The translations under genes were made by a program, and so were the position numbers. Below are positions 1 through 10,252 of a DNA stretch of 64,000 nt, piece after piece (positions within the stretch are counted from its first letter, which is position 1; each line of letters opens with the position of its first letter). The DNA is from Rhizobium sp. CC-YZS058 (lineage in GTDB: Bacteria > Pseudomonadota > Alphaproteobacteria > Rhizobiales > Rhizobiaceae). A model generated the notes under the pieces. It did not search any database and was not told the DNA's origin. It worked only from the letters and a program-made list of their open reading frames with translations. The stretch lies in the NCBI RefSeq assembly GCF_034720595.1, contig NZ_JAYESJ010000001.1, forward strand, positions 4,143,501 through 4,207,500, given 5' to 3'.

Positions 1-308
1 GGGACGGGGCGAGCGAGGCACCGGCGATCTACCATGAGGGTTCCCTGATCCCGATCGCCATGGTGTTCGGTCACATGCGCGGCTGCACGGATATTCTTCC
101 GCAAAGCCAGAAGGCGCTGGTGACCGTGCAGCTGACCAAACCGTGGTCCAGCGAAGGACCGACGGACGATATGACCGTTTCGACAGCCGCCCGCATCATG
201 AGTCTCGCCATGCGCAAGCGTCTGGCCCGCTCCGGCCGCAGCGAGATGAATGCCTTTCTCCGCAAGATGGAGCGTCGTCAGTCCCACCGCGTCACGCGGG
301 ACGCCTGA
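1..308 (+). CDS. Unidentified protein, 3' part only
   Basis: The frame is open from the first complete codon at position 3 to the TGA at 306-308, about 101 residues, so the gene starts before the window. The piece reads as a soluble protein with a basic C-terminus (several MRKR/RKMERR-type clusters) and no membrane segment. I do not recognise the family. Coding is supported by an open frame reaching the window edge and a GC-rich third position. Function unknown. Confidence 0.5.
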   Translation, partial: DGASEAPAIYHEGSLIPIAMVFGHMRGCTDILPQSQKALVTVQLTKPWSSEGPTDDMTVSTAARIMSLAMRKRLARSGRSEMNAFLRKMERRQSHRVTRDA

Positions 309-549
309 CGGCTCGGGGGCCGACACGCGCGGCCCCCGCATTGCGACTGAACCTGTGCCGAAACAGGGCTTGGAAGTGACAAGGTTTGACCTTCGTTAAC
401 GAAGTGTGAAAACGGCTTGAAGCTTTTGTGACCTCGTGGTCTAATTTCTCCCAGAGGACGAATACCGCATACTTGTAGCAGTCGTGAGGGCCGGTCGTCG
501 GGGACCGGTGTCTGGTCAACGATCCGGCCGTGAGGCAGGGAGGCAGGAT

Positions 550-1947
550 ATGTCGGTTCACGATCTAACGGCGTCCGCGCGCGGCCGCCAGAATGCGCCG
601 CTCCAGATTGCGGTCGTCGGCCGCGGCTTTTCCGGGCTGATGAGCGCCATCGCGCTCCTGAACACGCTTGGACGCCCGTTCGAGCTCAGCCTGTTCGACC
701 CGTCACCGGCGATCAGCGGCGGCCAGGCGCTGGCCGGCGCACGCTCCACCGAGATCTTGAACAGCCGCGCCCGCGATCTCTCGGTCTGCGACGGCGAGCC
801 TAAGGATTTCACCCGCTGGCTGCAGGCCAATGGTCCGTTTCGCGATGCCGTCTCGGCGGCCATTCCGGGTTTCGGGCAGATCTTCGTGCCCAAGGCCATC
901 TTTAGCGATTACGTTTATCAACGCTTCTCCGAGGCGCTGGCAAAGCGGCGCGATGTCAGCGTGCGCATGGCCGACGACGTCGCCATCGGTCTTGCCCGCG
1001 AGGAAGACGGCCGGTTCCGTTTGTCCTTCGAAGACGGCAAGGCGCTCAGCTGCGACGATGTCATTCTGGCCACCGGCTACGGGCTGAAGGCGCAGACGGT
1101 GGAGATCGCCCGGGCGCTTGCCGCCGACATGCAGGCTGCGCAGTCGGACGAGACTCATGTCGTGGTGCTCGGCAGCGGGCTCCGCGCCGTCGATCAGGTG
1201 ATGCAGCTGCGCGATGCGGGGTTCGCCGGGCGGATTTCCATTCTGTCGCGACGCGGTTTCCTGCCGCAACCGCATACGCGGCTTGCCGCCGACTCGGTCT
1301 TCCCCACCCAGCCCATGCCGTCCAAGCTGCGCCACATCCTGCGCTTCGTGCGCGAGGCCTGCCAGGAGGCGGAGGAGAACGGCTGGAGCTGGCAGGCGGC
1401 CATGAACGGCCTGCGCAAGCGCGCGCGGTCGCTCTGGTCCTCCCTGCCGCCGAGCGAGAAACGCCAGTTCAACCGGCATCTGCGCTCGTTATACGATGCG
1501 CACCGAAACCGGCTGCCCGCCGATGTCCACGCCCGGCTGGAGCGTGAACTGGCCGGCGGCCAGACCGTGCTGCGTCGCGGAACCGCCCTTGGCCTTGCGC
1601 AGGGCGGGCTTACCGTCCGGTGGGCGGGCGAACAGGGCGAAAGCCATTTTGCCGCCGATCGTGTCATCGATTCGCGCTGCCTGGCCGCCGATCTCGATGT
1701 GCCGGTGGTGGCCGCCGCGTTGCAGGACGGGCTTGCAGTTGCCGACGAGCTGATGCTCGGCCTCTCCGTCAATCCGACCGGGGAGCTGCTCGATGCCCGA
1801 GGGCGTCCGCTCGGCCTGTTCGCCATCGGCCCGCTCGGCCTCGGCTCGCTGCCGGATATCGATCTCGTGCCGGAAATCGTCACCCAGACCTATGCTGCGG
1901 CTGCGCTCATCGACCAGCGCTCACGCCCCCAGCTGCAGGCGGTCTGA
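550..1947 (+). CDS. FAD/NAD(P)-binding protein (COG4529-like)
   Basis: A 465-residue protein, probably a flavin-dependent oxidoreductase of the NAD_binding_9 / COG4529 type. The N-terminus has a dinucleotide fold (VVGRGFSGL, about residues 22-30), followed by the family-typical SRARDLSVCDG region, VILATGY near the middle and a second Rossmann motif, VLGSGLRAVD. I chose the ATG at 550 over the upstream ATG at 484 because a purine-rich GGGAGG site precedes it and the family motif then starts about 20 residues in. Substrate and partner are not visible. Rhizobial members are often called FAD-dependent oxidoreductase or hydroxyacylglutathione hydrolase-like, without a demonstrated role. Confidence 0.8.
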   Translation: MSVHDLTASARGRQNAPLQIAVVGRGFSGLMSAIALLNTLGRPFELSLFDPSPAISGGQALAGARSTEILNSRARDLSVCDGEPKDFTRWLQANGPFRDAVSAAIPGFGQIFVPKAIFSDYVYQRFSEALAKRRDVSVRMADDVAIGLAREEDGRFRLSFEDGKALSCDDVILATGYGLKAQTVEIARALAADMQAAQSDETHVVVLGSGLRAVDQVMQLRDAGFAGRISILSRRGFLPQPHTRLAADSVFPTQPMPSKLRHILRFVREACQEAEENGWSWQAAMNGLRKRARSLWSSLPPSEKRQFNRHLRSLYDAHRNRLPADVHARLERELAGGQTVLRRGTALGLAQGGLTVRWAGEQGESHFAADRVIDSRCLAADLDVPVVAAALQDGLAVADELMLGLSVNPTGELLDARGRPLGLFAIGPLGLGSLPDIDLVPEIVTQTYAAAALIDQRSRPQLQAV

Positions 1948-2108
1948 GAGCGTCGCTTCCCGCCACGCCATCATTCCGCTGTCGTGCGAACAGCCGATCA
2001 CGTCCGGCGCGTCCGCGTTGACAAGAGCATGCCCGGATTCAACAGTGTCGGCGGTTGGCAGGCATTGAGGGCTGCGGCGCAGAGATGCCGGTTGGGGGGA
2101 ATTCGATC

Positions 2109-5100
2109 ATGCGCGGTTTGATCAGGATAACGGCTGTCCTCGTGGCTTTGCTGGGGGCGGGAGGCGCCTTTGGCGCCGGCAAGGCGGTGGTGACGACGGC
2201 GGACAGCGACTATTTCGGCTTCGATCTGCGCACGGAGCAGGATCTTTCGCTCGCCGAGTGCAAGTCGGTCTGCCTTGCCGATCGCGCCTGCCGCGCCTTC
2301 ACCTACAATCCCAAGGTCAAATGGTGCTTTCTGAAATCGGATTTCAGCACGCTGAACGCCTTTCCGGGCGCGATTGCCGGCAGGGTGGTGGATCAGGCGG
2401 CGGGGGGGCCGGACATCGGCGCCGCCCTGCCGCTCGACTTCATGCCCGGCGATCTCGTCACCGATGCGCGCAAGGCCAAAGCCAGCGTCGCGTTGCAGGA
2501 GGATCAGTCCGGTCTCGGCCGGACGGCGCTGCTCGCTGAGGCGCGGTCAGCGCGCGATGCCGGCGATATTCCTGCGGCCACCCGCGCCATGATGGGGGCC
2601 ATCGCCATCGATCCCGCCGACAGTGCCGCCTGGGCCGAGGCTTCCGAGATCGCCAACCGCGTGACCGACAACAGCACGCTCGCCCGCGAATCGGCGCTTG
2701 CCGCCTACAATGCCTATGAGACCTCGCGCACCGCCGCCGCCCGCGCCCGCGCCTTGACGGCACTGGCCGATGCACTGAGCCATATGGAGAGCTTTCGCCC
2801 GGCGCTCTCGGCCTTCAAGGCAAGCCTGGCGCTCGTCGAAAACCCGGAGACACGCAGCCGCTATGCGGATCTGCGCAACCGCCAGGGTTTTCGCGTGCTC
2901 GAACACAGCATCGATGCCGAGGCGGCGAGCCCGCGCATCTGCGTCCAGTTCTCCGAGGATCTGCAGAAAGGCGTCGATTACGCACCTTTCTTGCAACTGA
3001 ACGGGGCCGCTCCCAAGGCGCTGGAGGCCAAGGACCGGCAGATCTGCGTAGAGGATCTCGCCCATGGCGAGCGCTATGCGCTGACGCTCCGTCCCGGCTT
3101 GCCGTCCGCCGTCGACGAACCGCTGGAAGCGGCGGTCGATCTCGACCTTTTCGTGCCGGATCGGCCGGCGATGGTCCGTTTCACCGGCAACAGCTTCGTC
3201 CTGCCGATGACTGCTCGTCGCGGCATTCCGCTGGTCTCGGTCAATCTGGAACGGGCCAAGCTGAAGCTCTATCGGATCGGCGATCGGTCGATTGCGCCCC
3301 TGCTCACCGCCTCGCAGTTCCTGAGCCAGATCGATGGCTACAGTGCCACCCGTATTCAGGACGAACAGGGAGAGCTCGTCTGGGAAGGCACGATCGACAC
3401 CGGCTCCGAATTGAACAAGGAGGTGGTGACCAGCTTCCCTGTCGATGAGGTCCTGCCCACGCGCAAGCCCGGGATCTATGTTCTCACCGCCATTCCTGAC
3501 TCCGGGGTCACCAATGAATGGGACAGCCAGGCGACCCAGTGGTTCCTCGTCTCGGACATCGGTCTGTCGACCTTTGCCGGAACCGACGGCCTGACGGTCT
3601 TTGCCCGCTCGCTCACCACCGCCAAGCCGGAAGCCGGGCTGACTTTGGAGCTTGTGGCCAAGAACAACGAGGTGCTCGGCACGGCGCAGACCGATGAAGA
3701 GGGCCGCGCCACCTTCACCGCCGGCCTGCTGCGCGGCGGCAATGCGGCCGTGCCGGCCGTGCTGACCGCGCGCAAGGGCGACGGCACCAGCGACTATGTG
3801 TTTCTCGACATGACGCAGGCCGGCTTCGACCTTTCCGACCGCGGGGTGACCGGCCGCCCGGCGCCGGGGGCGGTGGATGTGCTGAGCTGGACCGAGCGCG
3901 GCATCTACCGGGCCGGCGAAACGGTGCATCTGGCGGCGCTTGCGCGGGACAGCGAGGCCAAGGCGGTCGCCGGCCTGCCGCTCACCTTCGTCTTCCTGCG
4001 CCCGGACGGCGCGGAGGAGCGGCGGATCGTGCAGACGGAGGCCAAGCTCGGGGGCTATGCGGTCGATCTGACGCTGCAGCCCAATGCCATGCGCGGTACC
4101 TGGACGGTGCAGACCTTCGCCGATCCCAAGGGTACGCCGATCAGCGAGAAGAGCTTCCAGGTCGACGATTTCGTGCCCGACCGCATCGCCTTCGATCTGA
4201 AGACCGAGGCGACGGCGATCAGCGAGGGCACGCCGGCGTCCTTCACCGTCGATGGCCGCTTCCTCTATGGCGCGCCGGCGGCGGGGCTGGAACTGGAAGG
4301 CGATGTGGCCCTGAAGCCGGTGCGCGAAAGCCCGGCCTATCCGGGCTTCGTCTTCGGCCTGGCGGATGAGGAGGAGACGGAAGACAGCCGCACGACGCTG
4401 GATACGCTGGTGCCGCTGGATGCCGAGGGCAAGGCGCAGTTCGAGGTCGATCTCGGCGAAGGGCCGGCCACCACCAAGCTTCTCGAGGCGACCGTCGCAA
4501 TCCGCATGCAGGAGCCCGGCGGCCGAGCGGTGGAACGCAGTGTAACGCTGCCGGTAACGCCGCAGAGCGACATGATCGGCATCAAGACCGAATTCACTTC
4601 GCCGCTTCCCACCGACACCACGGCCCGCTTCACTGTCATCACGGTGGGGCCGGACGGAGCGCGCAAGCCGGCGACCGGGCTGACCTGGAAGCTGCTGCGC
4701 CTGGAGCGGAACTACCAGTGGTACCGCGATGGAACGGCCTGGCGCTATGAACCGGTCCTTTCCACCAAACTGATCGAGAGCGGCACGACCGATGTCGGAC
4801 CGGAGGGCGCGACGCTGTCCGCCCCGGTGTCCTGGGGACGCTACCGCCTGGAGGTCGCTTCCGCGGAAGAGGGCGGGCCTGTCTCCAGCGCCGAGTTCGA
4901 AGCGGGATTCTATGTCGAGGCCACCTCGACCGAGACGCCGGACGCGCTCGATATCGCGCTTGACAAGGATCGTTATGCAGTGGGCGAGACGGCCAAGCTC
5001 AAGATCGCGCCGCGCTTTGCCGGCGAGGTTCTCGTGACGGTCGGGTCGGAAAAGCTTGTCAGCGTCTCCACTGCCTCCATCGCCGCAGCGGGCGGGGAGA

Positions 5101-7550
5101 TCGCGCTGCCGGTCACCGAGGCCTTCGGCCCCGGTGCCTATGTCACCGCCACGCTCTATCGGCCCGGAGAAGCGCAGGAAAGCCGCATGCCGATGCGGGC
5201 GATCGGCGTGAAATGGCTCTCGGTCGATCCGGCCGAGCGCCGGCTTTCCGTGTCGCTCGCTCTTCCTGAAAAGACCCTGCCGCGCCAGACCCTCACCATT
5301 CCGGTGGCGGTTGCGGGTGCGGACGTCGGCGAGGATGCCTATGTGACGGTCGCCGCCGTCGATGTCGGCATTCTGAACCTCACCCGCTACGAAGCGCCCG
5401 ATCCAGCCGGCTGGTATTTCGGCCAGCGGCGCCTTGGGCTCGATATTCGCGATCTCTATGGCCGCCTGATCGACGGCTCGCTCGGCGCGACAGGCCGGCT
5501 GCGCACCGGTGGCGATGGCGGATCGATGGCGCTGCAGGGCAGTCCGCCGACCGAAAAGCTTGTCGCCTTCTTCTCCGGCCCGGTGAAGCTCGACGCGCAG
5601 GGCCGCGCCACGATCGGTTTCGATCTGCCCCAGTTCAACGGCACCGCGCGCATCATGGCGGTGGCCTGGAGCGCCAAGGGCGTCGGCCAGGCGAGCGGCG
5701 ATGTCGTCATCCGCGATCCTCTGGTGGTGACTGCCAGCGCACCGAAGGTGATGGCGCCCGGCGATACGGCGGAGCTTCGCCTCGATGTCGCCAACACCGA
5801 TGCGCCGGCGGGCAGGGTCTCGCTTGCGGTGGAGACGGATGGAAGCCTCTCGGTCGATACCAGCCGTCTCGCCGAAGGCTTCGATCTGCCGGCGGAGGGG
5901 CGGGCGGACGTGACCCTGCCGCTCTCGGCCGTCAAGCCGGGCGCCGGGGCCGTGACGATCCGGCTCGTCAGCGCAACGGGCGAAAGCTTCGAACAGGCCG
6001 TGCTCGTGCCCGTTCGTCCAGCCGCCCTGCCGGTCACCACCCGAAACCCGATCACGCTTGCCCCCGGCGCCAGCCTGCGGGTGGACGAGGGTCTGCTGGC
6101 CGAAAGCCTGCTTCCCGGCGCGTCCGTCAGCCTCAGCGTCGCACGCAGCCAGGGCTTCGACGTGCCGGCGCTGCTGATGACGCTCGACCGCTACCCCTAT
6201 GGCTGCGCGGAACAGACCACCAGCCGCGCCCTGCCGCTGCTTTACCTCAGCGAACTGTCCAAACAGTCGGGCCTCGCCGATGATCCCGACGTGGCGGGCC
6301 GAATCGACGATGCGATCCGGCGCGTTCTCTCCTATCAGGCGAGTTCGGGCAGTTTCGGCCTCTGGGCGCCGGATGTCGGCGATCTCTGGCTCGATGCCTA
6401 TGTGACCGACTTCCTGACGCGTGCGCGCGAAAAGGGCTACGACGTGCCCGAACGCGCCATGGTCCAGGCGCTGGACAATTTGCAGAACGCGCTGTCCTAC
6501 GACGTCAATGTCGCCGAGCAGGGCAACCAGATCGCCTATGCGCTCTATGTGCTGGCCCGCAACCGCAAGGCCGCGATCAGCGATCTTCGCTATTTTGCCG
6601 ACACGAAGCGCAACGAGCTGCCGACGCCCTTGGCCAAGGGGCATCTGGCGGCCGCGCTGGCGCTCTATGGCGATGCCAACCGCTCGGAAAGCCTGTTTGC
6701 CGAGGCGCTCGCGGCCTCCAAGGCCAAGACCGTCGGGCTGGCACGCTCGGATTACGGCACGCCGCTTCGCGACGATGCGGCGCTTCTGACGCTGGCGGGC
6801 GAAAGCCGGCCGGTGCCGAGCGTGGTGCCGGCGCTCGCCGAGCGCGTCTCCAAGCAATGGGATTCCAGCGGCTCCACCTCGACGCAGGAACAGGTCTGGA
6901 CCCTGCTTGCAGCCCGTGCCCTGGCCAAAGGCGATGACGGGCTGGCGATCGATGTCGATGGCGTGCGCCAGTCCGGTGCCTATGCCGCCCGTCTGACCGG
7001 CGATCGGTTGATCGCTGCGCCGGTCACCATCGCCAATCGCGGGACCGCGCCGATTACAGCAACGGTGACGACAGTGGCGGCACCCGCCTATCCGCTGCCG
7101 GCCGGCGGCAACGGCTTCGAGATCGAGCGCACCTATTATACGCTCGATGGCCAGCCGGCCAATATCAGCCAGGCGCAGCAGAACGAACGCTATGTCGTCG
7201 TCCTCGTCATGCGCGATCTCAACGACTGGCCTGCACGCATCTTGGTGACCGATCTTCTGCCCGGCGGTTTCGAGATCGACAATCCGAGCCTGGTCGACAG
7301 CGCCGAGCTGAGCAACTTCGAATGGCTGGGGGAAACCAGCGTTGCGCATTCGGAATTCCGCAGCGACCGTTTCGTCGCCGCCTTCAACCATGCGCAGGGC
7401 GAGGACGGGTTGTTGACGGTCGCCTATGTGGTGCGCGCGGTGACGCCGGGTGTCTTTGAACACCCGGCTGCCCAGGTCGAGGATATGTATCGCCCGCAAT
7501 TTTCTGCCCGGACGGCGAGCGGCCGCATGGAGGTGAGGGCCATTCCGTGA
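2109..7550 (+). CDS. yfhM: Bacterial alpha-2-macroglobulin (YfhM-like)
   Basis: A 1813-residue periplasmic protease trap. It begins with a signal peptide (MRGLIRITAVLVALLGAGGA). A PAN/Apple-like cysteine module follows at about residues 35-95, then macroglobulin domains, the bait-region part, and the thioester motif GCAEQ with the reactive cysteine at about residue 1366, then the alpha-alpha toroid and receptor-binding-like C-terminus. In this family a protease cleaving the bait region releases the thioester, which traps the protease. The ATG at 2109 follows a GGGGGGAA site and puts the signal peptide at the N-terminus; 2055 would not. Its stop overlaps the GTG start of pbpC by 4 bases, the well-known yfhM-pbpC pairing in which wall repair and protease capture are coupled. 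Confidence 0.95.
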   Translation: MRGLIRITAVLVALLGAGGAFGAGKAVVTTADSDYFGFDLRTEQDLSLAECKSVCLADRACRAFTYNPKVKWCFLKSDFSTLNAFPGAIAGRVVDQAAGGPDIGAALPLDFMPGDLVTDARKAKASVALQEDQSGLGRTALLAEARSARDAGDIPAATRAMMGAIAIDPADSAAWAEASEIANRVTDNSTLARESALAAYNAYETSRTAAARARALTALADALSHMESFRPALSAFKASLALVENPETRSRYADLRNRQGFRVLEHSIDAEAASPRICVQFSEDLQKGVDYAPFLQLNGAAPKALEAKDRQICVEDLAHGERYALTLRPGLPSAVDEPLEAAVDLDLFVPDRPAMVRFTGNSFVLPMTARRGIPLVSVNLERAKLKLYRIGDRSIAPLLTASQFLSQIDGYSATRIQDEQGELVWEGTIDTGSELNKEVVTSFPVDEVLPTRKPGIYVLTAIPDSGVTNEWDSQATQWFLVSDIGLSTFAGTDGLTVFARSLTTAKPEAGLTLELVAKNNEVLGTAQTDEEGRATFTAGLLRGGNAAVPAVLTARKGDGTSDYVFLDMTQAGFDLSDRGVTGRPAPGAVDVLSWTERGIYRAGETVHLAALARDSEAKAVAGLPLTFVFLRPDGAEERRIVQTEAKLGGYAVDLTLQPNAMRGTWTVQTFADPKGTPISEKSFQVDDFVPDRIAFDLKTEATAISEGTPASFTVDGRFLYGAPAAGLELEGDVALKPVRESPAYPGFVFGLADEEETEDSRTTLDTLVPLDAEGKAQFEVDLGEGPATTKLLEATVAIRMQEPGGRAVERSVTLPVTPQSDMIGIKTEFTSPLPTDTTARFTVITVGPDGARKPATGLTWKLLRLERNYQWYRDGTAWRYEPVLSTKLIESGTTDVGPEGATLSAPVSWGRYRLEVASAEEGGPVSSAEFEAGFYVEATSTETPDALDIALDKDRYAVGETAKLKIAPRFAGEVLVTVGSEKLVSVSTASIAAAGGEIALPVTEAFGPGAYVTATLYRPGEAQESRMPMRAIGVKWLSVDPAERRLSVSLALPEKTLPRQTLTIPVAVAGADVGEDAYVTVAAVDVGILNLTRYEAPDPAGWYFGQRRLGLDIRDLYGRLIDGSLGATGRLRTGGDGGSMALQGSPPTEKLVAFFSGPVKLDAQGRATIGFDLPQFNGTARIMAVAWSAKGVGQASGDVVIRDPLVVTASAPKVMAPGDTAELRLDVANTDAPAGRVSLAVETDGSLSVDTSRLAEGFDLPAEGRADVTLPLSAVKPGAGAVTIRLVSATGESFEQAVLVPVRPAALPVTTRNPITLAPGASLRVDEGLLAESLLPGASVSLSVARSQGFDVPALLMTLDRYPYGCAEQTTSRALPLLYLSELSKQSGLADDPDVAGRIDDAIRRVLSYQASSGSFGLWAPDVGDLWLDAYVTDFLTRAREKGYDVPERAMVQALDNLQNALSYDVNVAEQGNQIAYALYVLARNRKAAISDLRYFADTKRNELPTPLAKGHLAAALALYGDANRSESLFAEALAASKAKTVGLARSDYGTPLRDDAALLTLAGESRPVPSVVPALAERVSKQWDSSGSTSTQEQVWTLLAARALAKGDDGLAIDVDGVRQSGAYAARLTGDRLIAAPVTIANRGTAPITATVTTVAAPAYPLPAGGNGFEIERTYYTLDGQPANISQAQQNERYVVVLVMRDLNDWPARILVTDLLPGGFEIDNPSLVDSAELSNFEWLGETSVAHSEFRSDRFVAAFNHAQGEDGLLTVAYVVRAVTPGVFEHPAAQVEDMYRPQFSARTASGRMEVRAIP

Positions 7551-9670
7551 GGCCGTGGTTCTCGAGGTTCCGCGCGGCGTGGCGGCGATGGCCTGTTCGG
7601 CTGGCGGCGGCTGTCGTGGCCGTCGGCCTTGTCGCGGTCGGCGCAGTCGTCGGGCTGGAGGCTGCCGATCGCGCCTTCCCGCCGCCGCTTGCCGAAGCGG
7701 GGATGGTTTCAGCCGAGGTTCAGGATCGTGACGGACGTTTGCTGCGTGCCTTCGCAACGCCGGATGGGCTGTGGCGGCTAAGGACGCAGGCGCGCGATGT
7801 CGATCCGCGCTTCGTTTCAATGCTTCTCGCCTATGAGGATCAGAGATTCTACCACCATTCCGGAGTCGACCCCCGCGCGCTTCTTCGTGCCGCCTTTCAG
7901 GCGCTCACCCATGGCCGCATCCTCTCCGGCGGGTCCACCCTGTCCATGCAGGTGGCACGGCTGATCGAACCACGCGAGGCGCGCTCCTTGGGCGCCAAGC
8001 TGCGCCAGGTGCTGCGCGCCCTGCAGATCGAGCGGCGGCTTTCCAAGGCCGAGATTCTCGACCTTTACCTGACTCACGCCCCCTATGGCGGCAATCTCGA
8101 AGGCGTGCGGTCGGCAAGCCTGGCCTATTTCGGCAAGGAGCCGCGCCGACTTTCGCTCGGCGAGGCGGCGCTTCTGGTCGCCCTGCCGCAATTGCCCGAA
8201 CGCCGCCGGCCGGACCGGAATGCCAAACTGGCCGAAGCGGCGCGCCAGCGCGTGCTCGACCGCGCGGCTGTGGCGGCCGTCATCGGCGCCGGCGAAGCGG
8301 AGCGCGCAGCGCTTGCGCCGGTGCCCGCAACACGTCAGGCCCTGCCGACACTCGCCGCGCATCTGGCCGAGGCCGCGCGCCGCCGGGCGCCTGCGGTCAT
8401 GGTTCAGCGCACGACGGTCCAGGCACCGGTCCAGGCTCGGCTGGAGGCCCTGGCGGCAAGTGCTGCGGCCAAGGCTGGTCCGCGCGTTTCCGTCGCCATC
8501 GTCATGGCCGATTCGCAGAGTGGCGAGATCCTCGCCGAGGTCGGCTCCGCCGGCTATCTGGACTCCGCCAGGTCCGGCTGGATCGACATGACGCGCGTGC
8601 CGCGCTCGCCGGGCTCGACGCTGAAGCCTTTCATCTACGGCCTTGCCTTCGAAGAGGGTCTCGTCTCTCAGGAAACGATCATCGAGGACAGGCCGGCCGA
8701 TTTCTTCGGCTATCGCCCGCGCAATTTCGACATGCGCTACCAAGGTGATGTCACCATTCGCCAGGCGCTGCAGCTTTCCCTGAACGTGCCGGCGATCCGG
8801 CTGCTCGATGCGGTCGGGCCCTCGCGGCTCATGGTGCGGTTTCGTCGGGCAGGTGTGCGGCCGGCCTTGCCCGCGGGCGAAGTGCCGGGTCTGGCCATCG
8901 GTCTCGGCGGTCTCGGCATCAGCCTGCGCGATCTCGTGCAGCTCTATGCGGCGCTGGCGAATGGAGGCAGGCCGGTGCAACTCGGCGATGGCGTGGAAGG
9001 CGAGCCCGGTCTCGTCGACGGCGCACCGCTCATCGACCCAGTTGCCGCCTGGCATGTGGCCGACATTCTCTCCGGCGTCCTGCCGCCTTCCGGCAGCCGG
9101 CGGAGCGGCATCGCTTACAAGACAGGCACGAGCTATGGCTACCGCGATGCCTGGTCGGTCGGCTATGATGGGCGCATGGTGATCGGCGTGTGGGTGGGGC
9201 GCGCGGACAATGGAGCGGTGCCCGGCATTACCGGATATGCCACGGCCGCGCCGATCCTGTTCGAGGCCTTCGCCAAGTCCGGGGTCGGGCTGACACCGAT
9301 GCCGCGCGCGCCGGCGGGCGCCGTGCGCCTTGCACAGGCTGCACTGCCGCCAAGCCTTCGGCGCTTTTCCGCCGGCCCGGCGGGTCTCGTCAGCGCCCGG
9401 GCCGAGGATGCTCCCCTGCAGATCGTCTATCCGCCGGAAGGCGCAAAGGTCGAGCTTGGAACCGATGCCGCCGGCGCCACCCTGCCGCTGATGCTGAAAC
9501 TGCAGGGCGGCCGCGCCCCCTATCGCTGGCTCGCCAATGGCAAGCCGCTCACCACACTGTCGCGCCGCCGCGTCAATCCATGGCTGCCGGACGGCGCAGG
9601 CTTTTCCAAGCTGACGGTCATCGATGCGCGCGGACGTGCGGCCAGCGTCAGCGTCTTCCTGCAGGAATAA
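7547..9670 (+). CDS. pbpC: Penicillin-binding protein 1C
   Basis: A 707-residue bifunctional peptidoglycan synthase. One N-terminal membrane anchor (about residues 18-40) is followed by a GT51 transglycosylase domain (EDQRFYHHSGVD, GGSTLSMQ). The transpeptidase domain has SxxK at S357-T-L-K360, SxN (SLN) and KTGT, so all three penicillin-binding motifs are intact. The C-terminal portion matches the BiPBP_C beta domain typical of PBP1C. Translation starts at GTG 7547, overlapping the stop of the alpha-2-macroglobulin gene in a GTGA arrangement, so the two are translationally coupled. The pair is expected to act together at the periplasmic face of the inner membrane. Confidence 0.95.
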   Translation: MRPWFSRFRAAWRRWPVRLAAAVVAVGLVAVGAVVGLEAADRAFPPPLAEAGMVSAEVQDRDGRLLRAFATPDGLWRLRTQARDVDPRFVSMLLAYEDQRFYHHSGVDPRALLRAAFQALTHGRILSGGSTLSMQVARLIEPREARSLGAKLRQVLRALQIERRLSKAEILDLYLTHAPYGGNLEGVRSASLAYFGKEPRRLSLGEAALLVALPQLPERRRPDRNAKLAEAARQRVLDRAAVAAVIGAGEAERAALAPVPATRQALPTLAAHLAEAARRRAPAVMVQRTTVQAPVQARLEALAASAAAKAGPRVSVAIVMADSQSGEILAEVGSAGYLDSARSGWIDMTRVPRSPGSTLKPFIYGLAFEEGLVSQETIIEDRPADFFGYRPRNFDMRYQGDVTIRQALQLSLNVPAIRLLDAVGPSRLMVRFRRAGVRPALPAGEVPGLAIGLGGLGISLRDLVQLYAALANGGRPVQLGDGVEGEPGLVDGAPLIDPVAAWHVADILSGVLPPSGSRRSGIAYKTGTSYGYRDAWSVGYDGRMVIGVWVGRADNGAVPGITGYATAAPILFEAFAKSGVGLTPMPRAPAGAVRLAQAALPPSLRRFSAGPAGLVSARAEDAPLQIVYPPEGAKVELGTDAAGATLPLMLKLQGGRAPYRWLANGKPLTTLSRRRVNPWLPDGAGFSKLTVIDARGRAASVSVFLQE

Positions 9671-9677
9671 AGAGCGC

Positions 9678-9887
9678 TTACGTCTTTTCGTCCAGCGCCA
9701 TCAGCACGCGCTTCATCAGTTCCTCTTCCTCTGTTACCCCATGACGAAACAGCGTGAGGACGAGCGCGGCAACGGGGTCGTTGGCATCGCTTTCGGACGT
9801 GATCCGCCGTTTCTTGCGCACGGCATCGAAAACGCGCTGACAGAGATCGACATGTTCGGGAAGCATCAGTTCGTTACGCCACGGCAT
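9678..9887 (-). CDS. Small conserved protein, paralogue of 10253 gene
   Basis: A 69-residue acidic/basic soluble protein starting MPWRNELMLPEH. I chose the ATG at 9887 because CGGAGAG lies just upstream; the longer frame to 9992 lacks such a site. It aligns along most of its length with the divergent protein at 10253-10465: both have an L-x-x-CQRVF/LQRVF block followed by an AALVLTLF / AAYLVALF helix and an acidic EEELM/DELLW segment. Function unknown; family not named with certainty. Its 3' end lies only 7 bases after convergent pbpC. Confidence 0.7.
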   Translation of the reverse strand: MPWRNELMLPEHVDLCQRVFDAVRKKRRITSESDANDPVAALVLTLFRHGVTEEEELMKRVLMALDEKT

Positions 9888-10252
9888 TCCGTACTCTCCG
9901 CGAACAATGGCGCGTGATACGCACCGGGAATTGAACGTCCTGCTATGAAGTGTCCTATCGCATGCCGGTCGGCAAGGGGGCCGCGGAATCACGCAGCAAT
10001 TTCTGTGGGTTCTGCAGGATTTTGTACGGTTTCGTTCGGTCGTTCGCAGCCGAGCGACCCAGTCCTGCGCTGCGGCGGCAGACGTGGCATTGATGCGCGG
10101 GGAAAGGAAGAAAAGGCATTCCGCAACCCGTTGCGCGCATTGACATTATGCCGTTGCGATTTAGGTCACCTCTCAGCGGCCTTGCGGCCCCGGTCGATCC
10201 TGAACCTCGCATGTCATTCAGCGAACCGCCACCTGCCACGCTGGAGCGTCTA
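9888..10252. other. Divergent intergenic region between small paralogues
   Basis: 365 bases between two divergently transcribed small paralogous genes. It must carry both promoters. I see no convincing open frame with a ribosome binding site and no long inverted repeat. A GCAGCAATTTCTG / GGTTCTGC stretch near 9995-10020 is suggestive of structure, but I cannot assign it. Confidence 0.4.

Noticed and set aside
2547..7820. 1757-codon open frame antisense to the alpha-2-macroglobulin gene
   Set aside because: Arg/Gly/His-rich shadow of a GC-rich gene; no family features and no ribosome binding site.
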